Counted from the stretch's first letter, positions 26,198 to 35,241 are shown. The stretch: 63,506 bases of DNA from Streptomyces sp. MZ04 (GCF_004684775.1 NZ_SRIC01000014.1:1-63506); one strand, 5' to 3'. Numbers and translations: made by a program. The notes: a model not told the origin generated them from the letters alone.

Positions 26198-27312
26198 CGC
26201 TGGGGGCTCCAGTCGGGGTGGCCGCCGTGCATGGCCGGGTAGTAGGGGTCGCCGTCGGCGATCTCGCCCGCGCGCACCGGCAGTCGGGTGAACGCCGACT
26301 TGTAGAGCGCGGCGGCGAATTCGAGGGTGCGCCGGGCTTCGGGTCCGCTGCCCGGCGGCCGTACGCTTTGCTCGTACGCGTCGAGGAAGGCGCCCAGTTG
26401 GGCGGCGTGCGAGCTGGGCACGTCGGCGTCGGGCGTGCGCCAGGTGTCCGCGCGTGCGGCGGCCACGTGCGGGGCCGGGGTGTAGACCCAGTCGTCGTTG
26501 GAGTACCCGTACAGATGGGTGAGTTCGACGGTCGCGTCCGCGCAGTCGACGCGGATGCGGCTGACCTCGTCCGGCGAGAGGACGCTGTTGACGACGGTGG
26601 CGAGCGCGCTGCTCTCGAACCGCACGAGGGCGGTCGAGACGTCCTCGCTCTCGGTGGCGTGGACGAGGCGGGCCGCCATGGCGCGTATCTCGGTCCAGTC
26701 GCCGAGGAGATGAAGGAGCAGGTCGAACTGGTGGATGCCGTGCCCCATCGTGGGGCCGCCGCCCTCGCTCTCCCAGCGGCCGCGCCACGGCACCGCGTAG
26801 TAGTCGCTGTCGCGGTGCCAGGTGGTCTGGCAGTGCGCGACCCGTGGGGCGCCGAGCTCGCCGCTCGCGATCAACTGGCGGGCGTGGACGGCGCCCGAGC
26901 CGTAGCGATGCTGGAAGACCACCGACGCGTACGCTCCCGAGGCCTCCTCGGCGGCGGCGATCTCGTCGTACTCGGCGAGCGAGAGGCACAGCGGCTTCTC
27001 GCACAGCACCCAGGCGCCCGCCTTCAGCGCAGCGACGGTCTGTGCCCGGTGCAGCGACGGCGGGGTGCCGATCAGGACCACGTCGGGGCGGACCGCGTCG
27101 AGCATCGCGTCGAGGTCGGCGTACCCCTCGACGTCCGGGCCCGACTCGCGGGCCCGCGTGCGGAACGCGTCGAGCCGGGCGGGGTCGACATCGACGGCAG
27201 CTCGCAGCTCGATCCGGTCGGCATGGGCCCGCAGGGCGGGCAGATGGCTGCCGGTGACGATGCCGCCGGTGCCGACGACGGCGGCCCGCAGGCGAGTGGG
27301 GGTGGAGGACAT
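26194..27312 (-). CDS. Gfo/Idh/MocA-family NAD(P)-dependent oxidoreductase
   Basis: The 372-residue protein starts with the Rossmann motif AAVVGTGGIVTGSHLPAL, carries the active-site EKPL motif (VLCEKPLCLS, about residues 103-112) and the C-terminal alpha/beta domain with GHGIHQFDLLLHLLGD. Such enzymes oxidise or epimerise sugars and inositols. It is the first gene of a three-gene operon with DUF6807 and cupin proteins, and the operon is preceded by a LacI-type operator, so it is probably induced by a sugar. The 3' end overlaps the next gene by 4 bp. Confidence 0.9.
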   Translation of the reverse strand: MSSTPTRLRAAVVGTGGIVTGSHLPALRAHADRIELRAAVDVDPARLDAFRTRARESGPDVEGYADLDAMLDAVRPDVVLIGTPPSLHRAQTVAALKAGAWVLCEKPLCLSLAEYDEIAAAEEASGAYASVVFQHRYGSGAVHARQLIASGELGAPRVAHCQTTWHRDSDYYAVPWRGRWESEGGGPTMGHGIHQFDLLLHLLGDWTEIRAMAARLVHATESEDVSTALVRFESSALATVVNSVLSPDEVSRIRVDCADATVELTHLYGYSNDDWVYTPAPHVAAARADTWRTPDADVPSSHAAQLGAFLDAYEQSVRPPGSGPEARRTLEFAAALYKSAFTRLPVRAGEIADGDPYYPAMHGGHPDWSPQR

Positions 27313-27330
27313 GGGTCTCCTCGTACGGCG

Positions 27331-27380
27331 GTGGACGGCGGTGGACGGCTGTGTACGGCGGTGGACGGCTGTGTACGGAA
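27331..27380 (-). repeat. 10-bp tandem repeat in the operon leader
   Basis: Five copies of GTGGACGGCT/GTGTACGGCG alternate between the LacI-type operator and the ATG of the Gfo/Idh gene. They form most of the mRNA leader of that operon. Confidence 0.85.
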
Positions 27381-27382
27381 GT

Positions 27383-27397
27383 AGAAAGCGCTTGCGC
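27383..27397. promoter_or_regulatory. LacI-family operator between divergent sugar genes
   Basis: TAGAAAGCGCTTGCGC contains the palindromic core AAGCGCTT that is typical of LacI/GalR-type repressor sites. It lies in the shared control region of the leftward (27312) and rightward (27583) Gfo/Idh genes. No lacI gene is found in the window. Confidence 0.6.
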
Positions 27398-27582
27398 CGA
27401 GGGCGACACTAGGCACGGCGCGATTGTCAGGACTAGACCCCCGGCAGCAAGAAATGAAACGAATCAAAATGTGGACAGCAGGCGATCCGGAGTGTCAGCC
27501 TCAGGGGGCGGCAGGCGACATCCATCCGCACCCCGCCCGCCGAAATCCCCCCGCAGAAATCCATCCCGCGAACGGATTCCGC

Positions 27583-28785
27583 ATGGCCGTCCACAACGGC
27601 TGGATCGCGGCCGACCATCCCGGCCGCCCGCCCGTACCGGCGTACGCCGCCGAGGACTTCGAGGAGACGCTGCGCCGCGAGCGGATCGACCTCGTCGTGG
27701 TGTGCACCGTCGACCACCTGCACGACCACTACATCGTCCGGGCCCTCGAAGCGGGCTGCGACGTGGTCACCGAGAAGCCGATGACCACGAGCGCCGACCG
27801 CGCCCGTCGCATCCTCGACGCCCGGCGCCGCACCGGCCGCGAGGTCCGCGTCGCCTTCAACTACCGCTACAACCCGGCGCATTCGGCCGTGCGCGAGCTG
27901 CTCGCGGGCGGCGAGATCGGCGACATCGGCTCGGTGCACTTCGAGTGGCTGCTCGATCTGCGGCACGGCGCGGACTACTTCCGCCGCCGGCACCGCGACA
28001 GGGCCAACTCCGGCGGCCTGACGGTGCACAAGGCCACCCACCACTTCGACCTGGTCAACTGGTGGCGCGGCACCGAGCCCGAGACCGTGTACGCGCAGGG
28101 CGGGCTCTTCTTCTACGGCGACGAGGCGGGCCAGCGGCGCGGCCTGGCCCGCGACTACACCCGCGCCCACGGATCGCCCGCCGCCGAGGGCGGCCCCTTC
28201 GCCGTCCGCCTCGCCGACTCACCCGCGCTGACCGCCCTGTACCTGGACGCGGAGGCGGCGGACGGCTACCACCGCGACCAGAACGTGTTCGGCCCCGGCG
28301 TGAGCATCGACGACGACATGGCGGTGCTCGTGCGCTACGCCTCCGGCGCGACCCTGACGTACCACCTCACCGCGTACGCGCCCTGGGAGGGCTACCGCAT
28401 CGCCTTCAACGGCAGCGCGGGACGCGTCGAACCGCTCGTCGAGGAGTCCACCCGGACCCGCTTCGACGCACGGACCGACGGCGCGAGCCCGGTGATGCAC
28501 GGCGCGGCGGTCGGCGACGAGGCCGGGCGCACCCAGCTCCTGGTGCGCCGCTTCTGGGAGGAGCCGCGCGAGGTGCGGGTGCCCACGGGCGAGGGCGGGC
28601 ACGGCGGCGGTGACGTACGCATGCCGGCCGATCTCTTCGGCGAGCGCTCACCCGGCGACACGGACCCGCTGGGGCGCGCGGCGGACGCGGGGGACGGGGC
28701 GCGCTCCCTGGCCACCGGGCTCGCCGCGAACGAGTCGTTCGCGACGGGGCTGCCGGTCGGCGTCCGGGATCTGCTGAACGCCTGA
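27583..28785 (+). pseudogene. Gfo/Idh/MocA-family oxidoreductase lacking its N-terminal nucleotide-binding half
   Basis: From MAVHNGWIAADHPGRPPVPAY the protein follows this family closely: DLVVVCTVDHLHDHYI, VVTEKPMTTSADRA and GGLTVHKATHHFDLVNWW. The beta-alpha-beta segment with GxGxxG that binds NAD(P), about 45 residues expected before MAVHN, is absent. The frame is open upstream to 27424, but that stretch is a Pro/His-rich sequence without similarity, with a duplicated CCGAAATCC/CAGAAATCC element. Loss of the dinucleotide-binding motif should abolish activity. The typical family upstream sequence (GAAACGAATCAAAATG) still exists at 27450-27467, which suggests the promoter and start survive and an internal piece was deleted. 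Confidence 0.65.
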
Positions 28786-28813
28786 ACGCCTGAATGCCTG
28801 AATTCCTGAACGA
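28774..28813 (+). repeat. 8-bp tandem repeat built from the stop-codon region
   Basis: CTGAACGC is repeated five times with changes (CTGAACGC twice, CTGAATGC, CTGAATTC, CTGAACGA). The second copy supplies the real TGA stop of the preceding gene (28783-28785), and every later copy contains a further TGA. Confidence 0.88.
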
Positions 28814-28817
28814 CGAC

Positions 28818-28850
28818 GGTCCGGTGCCCCGCCGCGCGGGACACCGGACC
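28818..28850. terminator. Bidirectional stem-loop between convergent genes
   Basis: GGTCCGGTG at 28818-28826 pairs with CACCGGACC at 28842-28850, and the loop can pair further internally. It lies between the rightward Gfo/Idh remnant and the leftward GAPDH gene and can end transcription of both. Confidence 0.8.
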
Positions 28851-28869
28851 GGTCGGGCTGTGCGAAGGA

Positions 28870-30315
28870 TCAGACCGCCGTGGCCGGGTAGGTCGGGTAC
28901 TCCACCCCGGAGACGTGCTGGACGACCCGGATGACCTGGCACGAGTAGCCGAACTCGTTGTCGTACCAGAGGTAGAGGATCGCGTTGTCGCCGTCGACCT
29001 TGGTGGCGCCCGCGTCGACGATCGAGGAGTGGCGCGAGCCGACGAAGTCCATGGAGACGGCGTCGGGAGCGGTGGTGAAGTCGATCTGACGCTTGAGCGG
29101 CGAGTGCAGCGAGACGTCGCGGAGGTAGTCCAGGACCTCGTCGCGGCTGGTCTCGCGGCCCAGGCGCAGGCTCAGGATGGCGATCGAGACGTCCGGGACG
29201 GGGACGCGGATCGAGCTGCCGGTGATCGGCGCCTTGAGGTCGGGCAGCGCCTTGGCGACGGCGGACGCGGCACCGGTCTCCGTGATGACCATGTTGAGCG
29301 GCGCGGAGCGGCCGCGGCGGTCGGCCTTGTGGTAGTTGTCCAGGAGGTTCTGGTCGTTGGTGAACGAGTGGACGGTCTCCACGTGGCCGCGCAGCACGCC
29401 GTACTCGTCGTCCATGGCCTTCAGCGGCGGGACGATCGCGTTGGTGGTGCAGGAGGCGCAGGACAGGATCTGCTCGTCCGGCTTGATCGTGTCGTGATTG
29501 ACGCCGTGCACGATGTTCGGGACGTCGCCCTTGCCCGGGGCGGTCAGGACGACCTTCTCGATGCCGGGGCGCAGGTGCTTGGAGAGACCCTCGCGGTCGC
29601 GCCACTTGCCCGTGTTGTCGATGAGGATGGCGTCCTTGATGCCGTACGCCGTGTAGTCGACCTCGGACGGGTCGTTCGCGTAGATCACCTTGATGGTGTT
29701 GCCGTTGGCGACGATCGTGCTGTTCGCCTCGTCAACGGTGATCGTGCCCTGGAACTGGCCGTGGATGGAGTCGCGGCGCAGCAGCGAGGCGCGCTTGACG
29801 AGGTCCTGGTCGCCGCCACCGCGGACGACGATGGCGCGCAGGCGCAGGCCGTTTCCGGAGCCGGCCTTCTCGATGAGCAGGCGGGCGACGAGGCGGCCGA
29901 TGCGGCCGAAGCCGTAGAGGACGACGTCGCGGCCGTCCTGGCGCTCGATCTTGTTGGCGCCCGTGGCACCGGCGACGGCCTCGGCGGTGAATTCCGCCAC
30001 CGTCAGACCGCGGTCGTCGGCCTTGTACGTCGCGGCGAGCATGCCGATGTCGATCTGGGACGGGCCGAGATCGAGCGTGGTGAGAGCCTGCAGGAACGGC
30101 AGCGTCTCGGTGATCGAAAGTTCCTCACCGGCTATCTGCCGGGCGAATCGGTGCGTCTTCAGGATGCTGACCACCGACTTGTTCACCAAGGAGCGGCTGT
30201 GCAGCAGGATCGTCACGTCCCGCTCACGGTGCAGCTTCCCGATGATCGGGATCATCGACTCCGCGATCTCCTCGCGGTTTTTCCAATTGGTGAACGAGTC
30301 CTCATTGACAGTCAC
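28870..30315 (-). CDS. gap: Glyceraldehyde-3-phosphate dehydrogenase, N-terminally extended type
   Basis: The 481-residue protein is the long GAPDH found in streptomycetes beside the classical enzyme. About 125 extra residues precede the NAD-binding motif (VVLYGFGRIGRLVARLL, about 130-146). The catalytic Cys is in SCASCTTNA (about residue 287) and the His in the downstream NMVITETGAA region. Enzymes of this type act in gluconeogenesis or in special growth conditions. GTG start at 30315 as in relatives (MTVNEDSFTNWK). The sequence is highly conserved and complete, in contrast to the decayed gene next to it. Confidence 0.95.
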   Translation of the reverse strand: MTVNEDSFTNWKNREEIAESMIPIIGKLHRERDVTILLHSRSLVNKSVVSILKTHRFARQIAGEELSITETLPFLQALTTLDLGPSQIDIGMLAATYKADDRGLTVAEFTAEAVAGATGANKIERQDGRDVVLYGFGRIGRLVARLLIEKAGSGNGLRLRAIVVRGGGDQDLVKRASLLRRDSIHGQFQGTITVDEANSTIVANGNTIKVIYANDPSEVDYTAYGIKDAILIDNTGKWRDREGLSKHLRPGIEKVVLTAPGKGDVPNIVHGVNHDTIKPDEQILSCASCTTNAIVPPLKAMDDEYGVLRGHVETVHSFTNDQNLLDNYHKADRRGRSAPLNMVITETGAASAVAKALPDLKAPITGSSIRVPVPDVSIAILSLRLGRETSRDEVLDYLRDVSLHSPLKRQIDFTTAPDAVSMDFVGSRHSSIVDAGATKVDGDNAILYLWYDNEFGYSCQVIRVVQHVSGVEYPTYPATAV

Positions 30316-30418
30316 AGGTTTATCTTTCGAGCTAGGCGGCGCTCATATGGTAACCCCTTGTCACTTTGATCTCTCCAGGGGGACCGTCCGAGCGCCCCGC
30401 CCCGCTCCCGCGGGCGTC

Positions 30419-30961
30419 CTACGCCGTGCGCCGGAGCCGTGCCGAGAGGTGGTGCTGCAGCGGCCTGCCGACCGCCGCGAGGTCGTGGACGAAGGTGAGG
30501 GTGTCGTCGTCGGTCAGGGTGTAGCGGCGGCGGGTGGCGTCGACCTCCTTGGCGGTGGGGGTGCACGCCACCTCGCAGGTGGAGAGGTCGACGGTGCCGT
30601 CGGCGGCGTGCCCGACCGCGATCTCCGCGATGCCGGTGGGCTGGGTGATCAGCGCCTCGATCCGGCCGTCGGGCTGCAGCCGCCACCAGCCGCTCTCGCG
30701 GGCCGAAGGACGCAGCGGCGCGCCATCGGCGTCGAGCAGCCAGGCCCGCGCCTCGTAGCGCAGGAAGGGGCGCCCGTCGTGGCTGAAGGTGACGTCCTGC
30801 GCGTACGCGAAGTCACCGTCGAGCGTCGGGTACCCGCCCTCGCCCCGCCCGTGCCAGGTGCCGAGCAGACCGAGCACGGGCGTGAGCAGTGCGTGCGGGG
30901 CGGGCGCCTCGTCCGGCCGGTGGGCGTCGGGGTACGGGTGCGACGGTGCGGGGTCGAACAC
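30419..30961 (-). CDS. Nitrobindin-like heme-binding beta-barrel protein (THAP4/FABP-like)
   Basis: The 180-residue protein has the nitrobindin signature [14 protein letters not shown] (G-x-W-x-G-x-G-x-G-x-Y-P) near residue 35 and a C-terminal His in [12 protein letters not shown] that corresponds to the proximal heme ligand. Bacterial nitrobindins bind ferric heme and can isomerise peroxynitrite. GTG 30961 is chosen because CAGGAG lies 8 bases upstream. It is divergent from the amidase gene across a tandem-repeat region. Confidence 0.88.
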   Translation of the reverse strand: MFDPAPSHPYPDAHRPDEAPAPHALLTPVLGLLGTWHGRGEGGYPTLDGDFAYAQDVTFSHDGRPFLRYEARAWLLDADGAPLRPSARESGWWRLQPDGRIEALITQPTGIAEIAVGHAADGTVDLSTCEVACTPTAKEVDATRRRYTLTDDDTLTFVHDLAAVGRPLQHHLSARLRRTA

Positions 30962-31040
30962 GGGGTGCGCTCCTGGGAGTCGGGGTCGGTGCCGGGGGAA
31001 GCCTAGGGGGCGGTCCGCCCTGTGGCGGGAAGCGGCGGCG

Positions 31041-31120
31041 CCATTCCTCGACAGCGCCATTCCTCGACGGGCCCATTCCTCGACGGGCCCATTCCTCGAC
31101 GGGCCCATTCCTCGACGGGC
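31041..31120. repeat. 16-bp tandem repeat, five copies
   Basis: CCATTCCTCGACGGGC is repeated five times without a break; the first copy ends ACAGCG. It sits between the divergent nitrobindin-like and amidase genes, about 55 bp upstream of the amidase start, where promoter elements would be expected. Confidence 0.92.
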
Positions 31121-31175
31121 CGCCCACGATCTACGCTCCACGGGACCATGGCTTCTAGTGCTCAGGGGGTACGCG

Positions 31176-32657
31176 GTGGACTACGCCGACTACAGGGCTC
31201 ACGACGCGGTCGGTCTCGCCGAGTTGGTGGCCCGGCGTGAGGTCACGCCAGCCGAACTCCTGGAGGCGGCCGTCAGCCGTTCCGAGGCCGTGAACGGGAA
31301 GATCAACGCGATCATCCGGCCCATGCGTGACATCGCCCGCGACCGCGCCGCCCAGGAGCTCTCCGGGCCGCTCGCCGGAGTGCCGTTCCTGATCAAGGAC
31401 CTGATGCAGGACTACGCGGGCCGGCCCACCGGACGCGGCTCCCGCGCCACCCAGGCGGACGTGGCCGCCGAGCACAGTGAGGTGGTGCGGCGCTGGCTCG
31501 AGGCGGGCCTGGTGATCTTCGGGCAGACCAATGTCCCCGAGTTCGGCATCAAAGGCATCACCGAGCCGGAGGTCACGGGCGCGACCCGCAACCCCTGGAA
31601 CCTCGCCCACACGCCGGGCGGCTCGTCCGGCGGCTCCGCCGCCGCGGTGGCCGCGGGCATCGTCCCGGCGGCCGGGGCGAACGACGGGGGCGGCTCGATC
31701 CGCATCCCCGCCGCGTGCTGCGGCCTGTTCGGGCTCAAGCCGGGGCGCGGCCTGGTGCCCGCGGGTCCCGGCCACGCGGAGCTCCTGCTTGGCGCCGCGG
31801 TCGACGGTGTCGTCTCGCGTACGGTCCGCGACAGTGCGGCGCTCCTGGACACGCTCACCACCCGCCCCGATCCCGGCGGACCGTTCCTGGCGGAGCGCCC
31901 CGACACCTCGTACGCGGAACTGGCCCGCCGCACGCCGGGCAGGCTGCGCATCGGTGTCAGCACCCGTTCCCCCATCGGCACGCCGGTGGCCCGGGAGGCG
32001 GTGGAGGCCGTCGAGCTCGCCGTGAAGGTCCTCAACGGGCTCGGGCACGACGTCGAGGAGGCCGAGCCGCACATCGACGGGGTGCGCCTGGCCGACGACT
32101 TCATGTCGATGTACGCGGTCGCGGAGGCCGCGACCATGGCGGAGATCCAGCACCGCATCGGCGCCGAGGACGACCGGTTCGAACTCGACACCCGCCTGAT
32201 CGCCGCGGCGGGCAACGCGGTGAGCGCGACGGAGTACACCATCAGGCACGCCCGCTGGAACACCTACAACCGCCGCCTCGCCGCCTTCCACGAGCGCTAC
32301 GACCTGCTGCTCACCCCGACCCTGGGCCGCCCTCCGGTCCGCGTCGGCGAGCTGGACACGCCCTGGCTGACGCGCAAGGTCGGTGCGGGGCTGCTGAAGG
32401 CGGGCATGGCGGGGCGGCTCAGCAAGACCCGGCTCTGGAAGCGGGCGGTGGTGCAGAACCTGGCACCCAACCCCTTCACGCAGCTCGCCAACATCACCGG
32501 CCGCCCGGCGATGTCGGTGCCGCTCTACCGCACGCCGGAAGGTCTGCCCCTGGGTGTGCAGTTCGTGGGCCCGCTGGGCAGCGAGGGCCCGCTCCTGGCC
32601 CTGGCCACGCAACTCGAAGGGGCCGCGCCGTGGGCACACCTGGAGCCCCGGCTGTGA
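31176..32657 (+). CDS. Amidase-signature family enzyme
   Basis: The 493-residue protein carries the amidase signature [14 protein letters not shown] with the cis-Ser, the Lys of the Ser-cisSer-Lys triad in [11 protein letters not shown], and the nucleophile Ser in [18 protein letters not shown]. It resembles 6-aminohexanoate cyclic dimer hydrolase-like amidases. The substrate is unknown. The GTG at 31176 is preceded by AGGGGG at 7 bases; frames reaching further upstream pass through a tandem repeat and are not real. Confidence 0.9.
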   Translation: MDYADYRAHDAVGLAELVARREVTPAELLEAAVSRSEAVNGKINAIIRPMRDIARDRAAQELSGPLAGVPFLIKDLMQDYAGRPTGRGSRATQADVAAEHSEVVRRWLEAGLVIFGQTNVPEFGIKGITEPEVTGATRNPWNLAHTPGGSSGGSAAAVAAGIVPAAGANDGGGSIRIPAACCGLFGLKPGRGLVPAGPGHAELLLGAAVDGVVSRTVRDSAALLDTLTTRPDPGGPFLAERPDTSYAELARRTPGRLRIGVSTRSPIGTPVAREAVEAVELAVKVLNGLGHDVEEAEPHIDGVRLADDFMSMYAVAEAATMAEIQHRIGAEDDRFELDTRLIAAAGNAVSATEYTIRHARWNTYNRRLAAFHERYDLLLTPTLGRPPVRVGELDTPWLTRKVGAGLLKAGMAGRLSKTRLWKRAVVQNLAPNPFTQLANITGRPAMSVPLYRTPEGLPLGVQFVGPLGSEGPLLALATQLEGAAPWAHLEPRL

Positions 32658-32698
32658 CCTGACGCGGCGCCCGGCAGGCGCCCGGCTAGAGTTCCGCC

Positions 32699-33094
32699 GT
32701 GCCGACGTACAGCATTGGTCAGGCCGCGCGCCTGCTGGGAGTGAGTTCGGAGACCGTCCGCCGGTGGGCCGACGGCGGACGGCTCTCGATGGAGCGGGAC
32801 GGCTCGGGGAACCGGGTGATCGACGGCGTCGGCCTGGCGCGGTTCGCCGCGGAACGGGCGCAGGGCCAGGGGCCGGATGACGACGCGCCGCAGACGTCGG
32901 TGCGCAACGCGCTCACGGGGATCGTCACGGGCGTGCGGTCCGACGGTGTCGTCGCCCAGGTGGAGATCCAGTCGGGTCCGCACCGGCTCGTGTCGATGGT
33001 GACCCTGGAGGCGGTCGAGGAGCTGGACCTGGCGGTCGGGGTCACCGTCACCGCGCGGGTCAAGTCGACGAACGTACACGTCGACCGGCCCTAG
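32699..33094 (+). CDS. HTH plus TOBE/Mop-domain molybdate-responsive protein
   Basis: The 131-residue protein has an excisionase/MerR-like HTH (YSIGQAARLLGVSSETVRRWADGGRL, split at residue 20) and a C-terminal TOBE/Mop domain (RNALTGIVTGVRSDGVVAQVEI ... VTLEAVEELDLAVGVTVTARVKSTNVHV, each part cut here) that binds molybdate. Such proteins act as molybdate sensors. Its position next to two molybdopterin enzymes fits that role. GTG start without a clear ribosome binding site. Confidence 0.85.
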   Translation: MPTYSIGQAARLLGVSSETVRRWADGGRLSMERDGSGNRVIDGVGLARFAAERAQGQGPDDDAPQTSVRNALTGIVTGVRSDGVVAQVEIQSGPHRLVSMVTLEAVEELDLAVGVTVTARVKSTNVHVDRP

Positions 33095-33115
33095 GACGCG
33101 GCGCGGCGTGCCGGA

Positions 33116-33601
33116 TCAGCCGGTGGCGGGTGACGCCCCCGGCGCGTAGCGGCCGTCCACGTGAATGCCCTGGATGCCGCTGATGTGCCGGGCCCCACAG
33201 CGGTCCTGGGGCAGGACCAGCTGCGGGCCCGCCAGGTCGAGCGGGGTGTCGTCGATGCCGACCGCGAGCAGGACGGGGGCCCGGCCGAAGTCGGGGTCGA
33301 TCTCGGCCCAGGACAGCAGGCCGTGATGGCCGTCCGCGCCCGTCACGGCGATCAGGAACCGCAGCCGGTCCTTGCGCCGCGCCGGGTCGAACCCCGGCCC
33401 GGCGTCGGACAGCACGTCGTGCAGCAGCGGCCCCTCGAAGAGGTGGTGCTGCATGCCGCTGGTGGCGCACTCGAAACTGACCCGCACCCGATGCTGCGGC
33501 CAGGCGAGCAGATCGGCCACCGTCAGCCGGGCCGGACGCGCGACGTCACCGGTCAGTTCGAGCTCCGCCACCGGGCGGGCGGCTGTAAGGGACTGACTCA
33601 C
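33116..33601 (-). CDS. Small molybdopterin-dependent oxidoreductase (single sulfite-oxidase-type domain)
   Basis: The 161-residue protein is one molybdopterin-binding domain of the sulfite oxidase type. The Mo-ligating Cys is in SFECATSGMQHHLF (about residue 45), followed by FEGPLLHDVL and a DRCGARHISGI segment. No signal peptide or heme/Mo-dimerisation domain is present. It lacks half of a normal sulfite oxidase but corresponds to a known stand-alone form. GTG start with GGGAGGTGG upstream. Converges with the Mop-domain gene. Confidence 0.8.
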   Translation of the reverse strand: MSQSLTAARPVAELELTGDVARPARLTVADLLAWPQHRVRVSFECATSGMQHHLFEGPLLHDVLSDAGPGFDPARRKDRLRFLIAVTGADGHHGLLSWAEIDPDFGRAPVLLAVGIDDTPLDLAGPQLVLPQDRCGARHISGIQGIHVDGRYAPGASPATG

Positions 33602-33902
33602 TGGCTACCACCTCCCGCAGGACCGTACCCGGACAGCGGCCCATCAGAAACGCAGATGCCCATATCTTCCTGGATTCAGCCCAGTGGATGAGATGCCTCG
33701 AGGATCAGGCACCTCCCATTTGCACAGAGTCGCCCATCCCCCTGGTGTCGACACGGACCCATCCGGCGGATTCGCCAACTGCCGCTCCAGCGCCGCACGT
33801 TCACGTCCCGCACACGACCAGGACGCGTTATCCCTGGGTAGGACTTCACGCACGGGCCGCGCACTCTCCCCACCTTTCCGACATGAAGGAGTCCCCCACC
33901 TA
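33602..33902. other. Intergenic region without a recognised gene
   Basis: About 300 bp upstream of the small molybdopterin gene. A small ATG frame (33882, MKESPT) ends immediately at a TAG. GAAGGAG inside it may be the former ribosome binding site of the signal-peptide remnant that follows. Nothing else is seen. Confidence 0.5.
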
Positions 33903-34030
33903 GTCACGTCCCGCAGCGCCCGGCCGGCACGGCTCGCCCTCGCCACGGCGCTCGCGGCGCTCGCCGCCACCGCCGTGCCCTTCCAGGCCCTGGCCGCCGC
34001 CCCGCCGGCCGACCGGGGCCGGTGTGGGGT
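33903..34030 (+). pseudogene. Signal-peptide remnant of a lost secreted protein
   Basis: The frame reads VTSRSARPARLALATALAA then LAATAVPFQALAAAPPADRG, a textbook actinobacterial signal peptide with cleavage after ALAA. There is no start codon (GTC at the expected place), and about ten residues after the cleavage site the sequence dissolves into a 6-bp repeat and then meets the 3' end of the opposite sulfite-oxidase-like gene. The mature protein is gone, so its family cannot be told. Confidence 0.6.
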
Positions 34031-34072
34031 AGCGGTAGCGGTTGCGGTTGCGGTTGCGGTAGCGGTTGCGGT
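34031..34072. repeat. Hexanucleotide tandem repeat, seven copies
   Basis: AGCGGT or TGCGGT is repeated seven times. It lies between the signal-peptide remnant and the stop codon of the sulfite-oxidase-like gene on the other strand. Confidence 0.92.
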
Positions 34073-34083
34073 CGAGCGATCCA

Positions 34084-35184
34084 TCAGCAGCACAGGACCG
34101 GGACGCGCTGTACGAGGTTGTTTCCGAACCCTCCCCGGTTCCAGGGCTGTTCGAGGGGCTGGGTGTGTCCGTCGGCGTCGGATGCGCGGACGGTCAGCGT
34201 GTGGCGGCCTGCGGGCGCGGTCCACGTGGTGTGCCAGGCCTGCCACCCCCAGGGGTGCGGGCCGCGCCCGTCGACCTCGGCATCGGTCCAGGTGCGGCCG
34301 TCGTCGGCGCTGACCTCGACCCGTGTGACCGGCCCGTACCCGGACCAGGCGCGCCCCTCCAGCTCGACCGGGCCGGGGCGCACGACCCGTACGCGTGACA
34401 TGAAGTCCGGGAAGCCGGGCGGGATCAGCAGGGCGCGCGGGGCGATCCGGGTGACGGGCTCGCCGGGGTCGTCGGGGGACTGCCGGAACCGGTACGCGAC
34501 GGCCTGCTGGAAGCCGGTGAACGGGGTGTCGGTCAGTTCGATGCGGTGGAGCCATTTGACGTGCGCCATGCCGTACCAGCCGGGGACCACGAGCCGCAGC
34601 GGGTGGCCGTGCTGGGGCGGCAGCGGGCCGCCGTTCATCTCGTACGCGAGCAGTACGTCCGCGTCCACGGGGAGCGGCAGGCTGCGCCGGTAGTCCTGCT
34701 CGACGCCGCGCTCGATTCCGTGGTCCGCGCCCGTGAAGACGGCCTCGATCGCACCGTCCTCCACCCCCGCCTCCGCGAGCACCGTGCGCAGCGGTACGCC
34801 CGTCCAGTCGGCGGTCCCCACCGCTTCCACCAGCCAGGGCTGGCTGACCGGGCGCGGGCTCAGCCGGGCGCGGCCGTTGCCCGCGCACTCCATCGTGACC
34901 CGGTGGGTGACGGCGGGCAGCGCCCGCAGCTCCGCGAGGCCCAGCTCCAGGGGCGTACGGACCTGTCCGCCGACGGAGAGCTGCCAGGTGTCGGCGTCGG
35001 CCACGGGGATGTCGTAGTGGACGAGCACATAGTGCAGGCCGGGCGGTGTGACGTCGTAACGCAGGGCTTCCAGCGGCAGCCCGTGATTGCGTGCCGCGAG
35101 CGCCAGCTCTTCCGCGCTGATGCCCTCGTCGACGGCGGCGACGCGTGCCGATGTGCTGACATCGCCGAGGGATGTCCACTCCAT
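34084..35184 (-). CDS. Sulfite oxidase-like molybdopterin oxidoreductase
   Basis: The 366-residue cytoplasmic protein (no export signal) has a complete molybdopterin domain, with the Mo-binding Cys in VTMECAGNGR (about residue 100), HGHPLRLVVPGWYGMAHVKWL (cut after 20: ends KW), and a C-terminal Mo-co dimerisation domain (VTRVEVSADDGRTWTDAE). This is the organisation of sulfite oxidases and plant-type homologues without heme. The electron acceptor is unknown. It runs in the same direction as the small single-domain homologue at 33116, separated by a decayed region. Confidence 0.9.
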   Translation of the reverse strand: MEWTSLGDVSTSARVAAVDEGISAEELALAARNHGLPLEALRYDVTPPGLHYVLVHYDIPVADADTWQLSVGGQVRTPLELGLAELRALPAVTHRVTMECAGNGRARLSPRPVSQPWLVEAVGTADWTGVPLRTVLAEAGVEDGAIEAVFTGADHGIERGVEQDYRRSLPLPVDADVLLAYEMNGGPLPPQHGHPLRLVVPGWYGMAHVKWLHRIELTDTPFTGFQQAVAYRFRQSPDDPGEPVTRIAPRALLIPPGFPDFMSRVRVVRPGPVELEGRAWSGYGPVTRVEVSADDGRTWTDAEVDGRGPHPWGWQAWHTTWTAPAGRHTLTVRASDADGHTQPLEQPWNRGGFGNNLVQRVPVLCC

Positions 35185-35241
35185 ACGTCCATGGTGGCCC
35201 GTGCGGGCCGGGCCCGCACGGCAATCGACTGCGCGCGGCTG

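Noticed and set aside
27424..27582. Longer start for the Gfo/Idh protein at 27424
   Set aside because: The 53 extra codons have no family similarity, odd composition and overlap the expected promoter; recorded as a remnant instead.
34022..34080. Coding potential of the hexanucleotide repeat (VAVAVA or TATATA peptides)
   Set aside because: Arises from the repeat period being a multiple of three; all frames are open and none has gene context.
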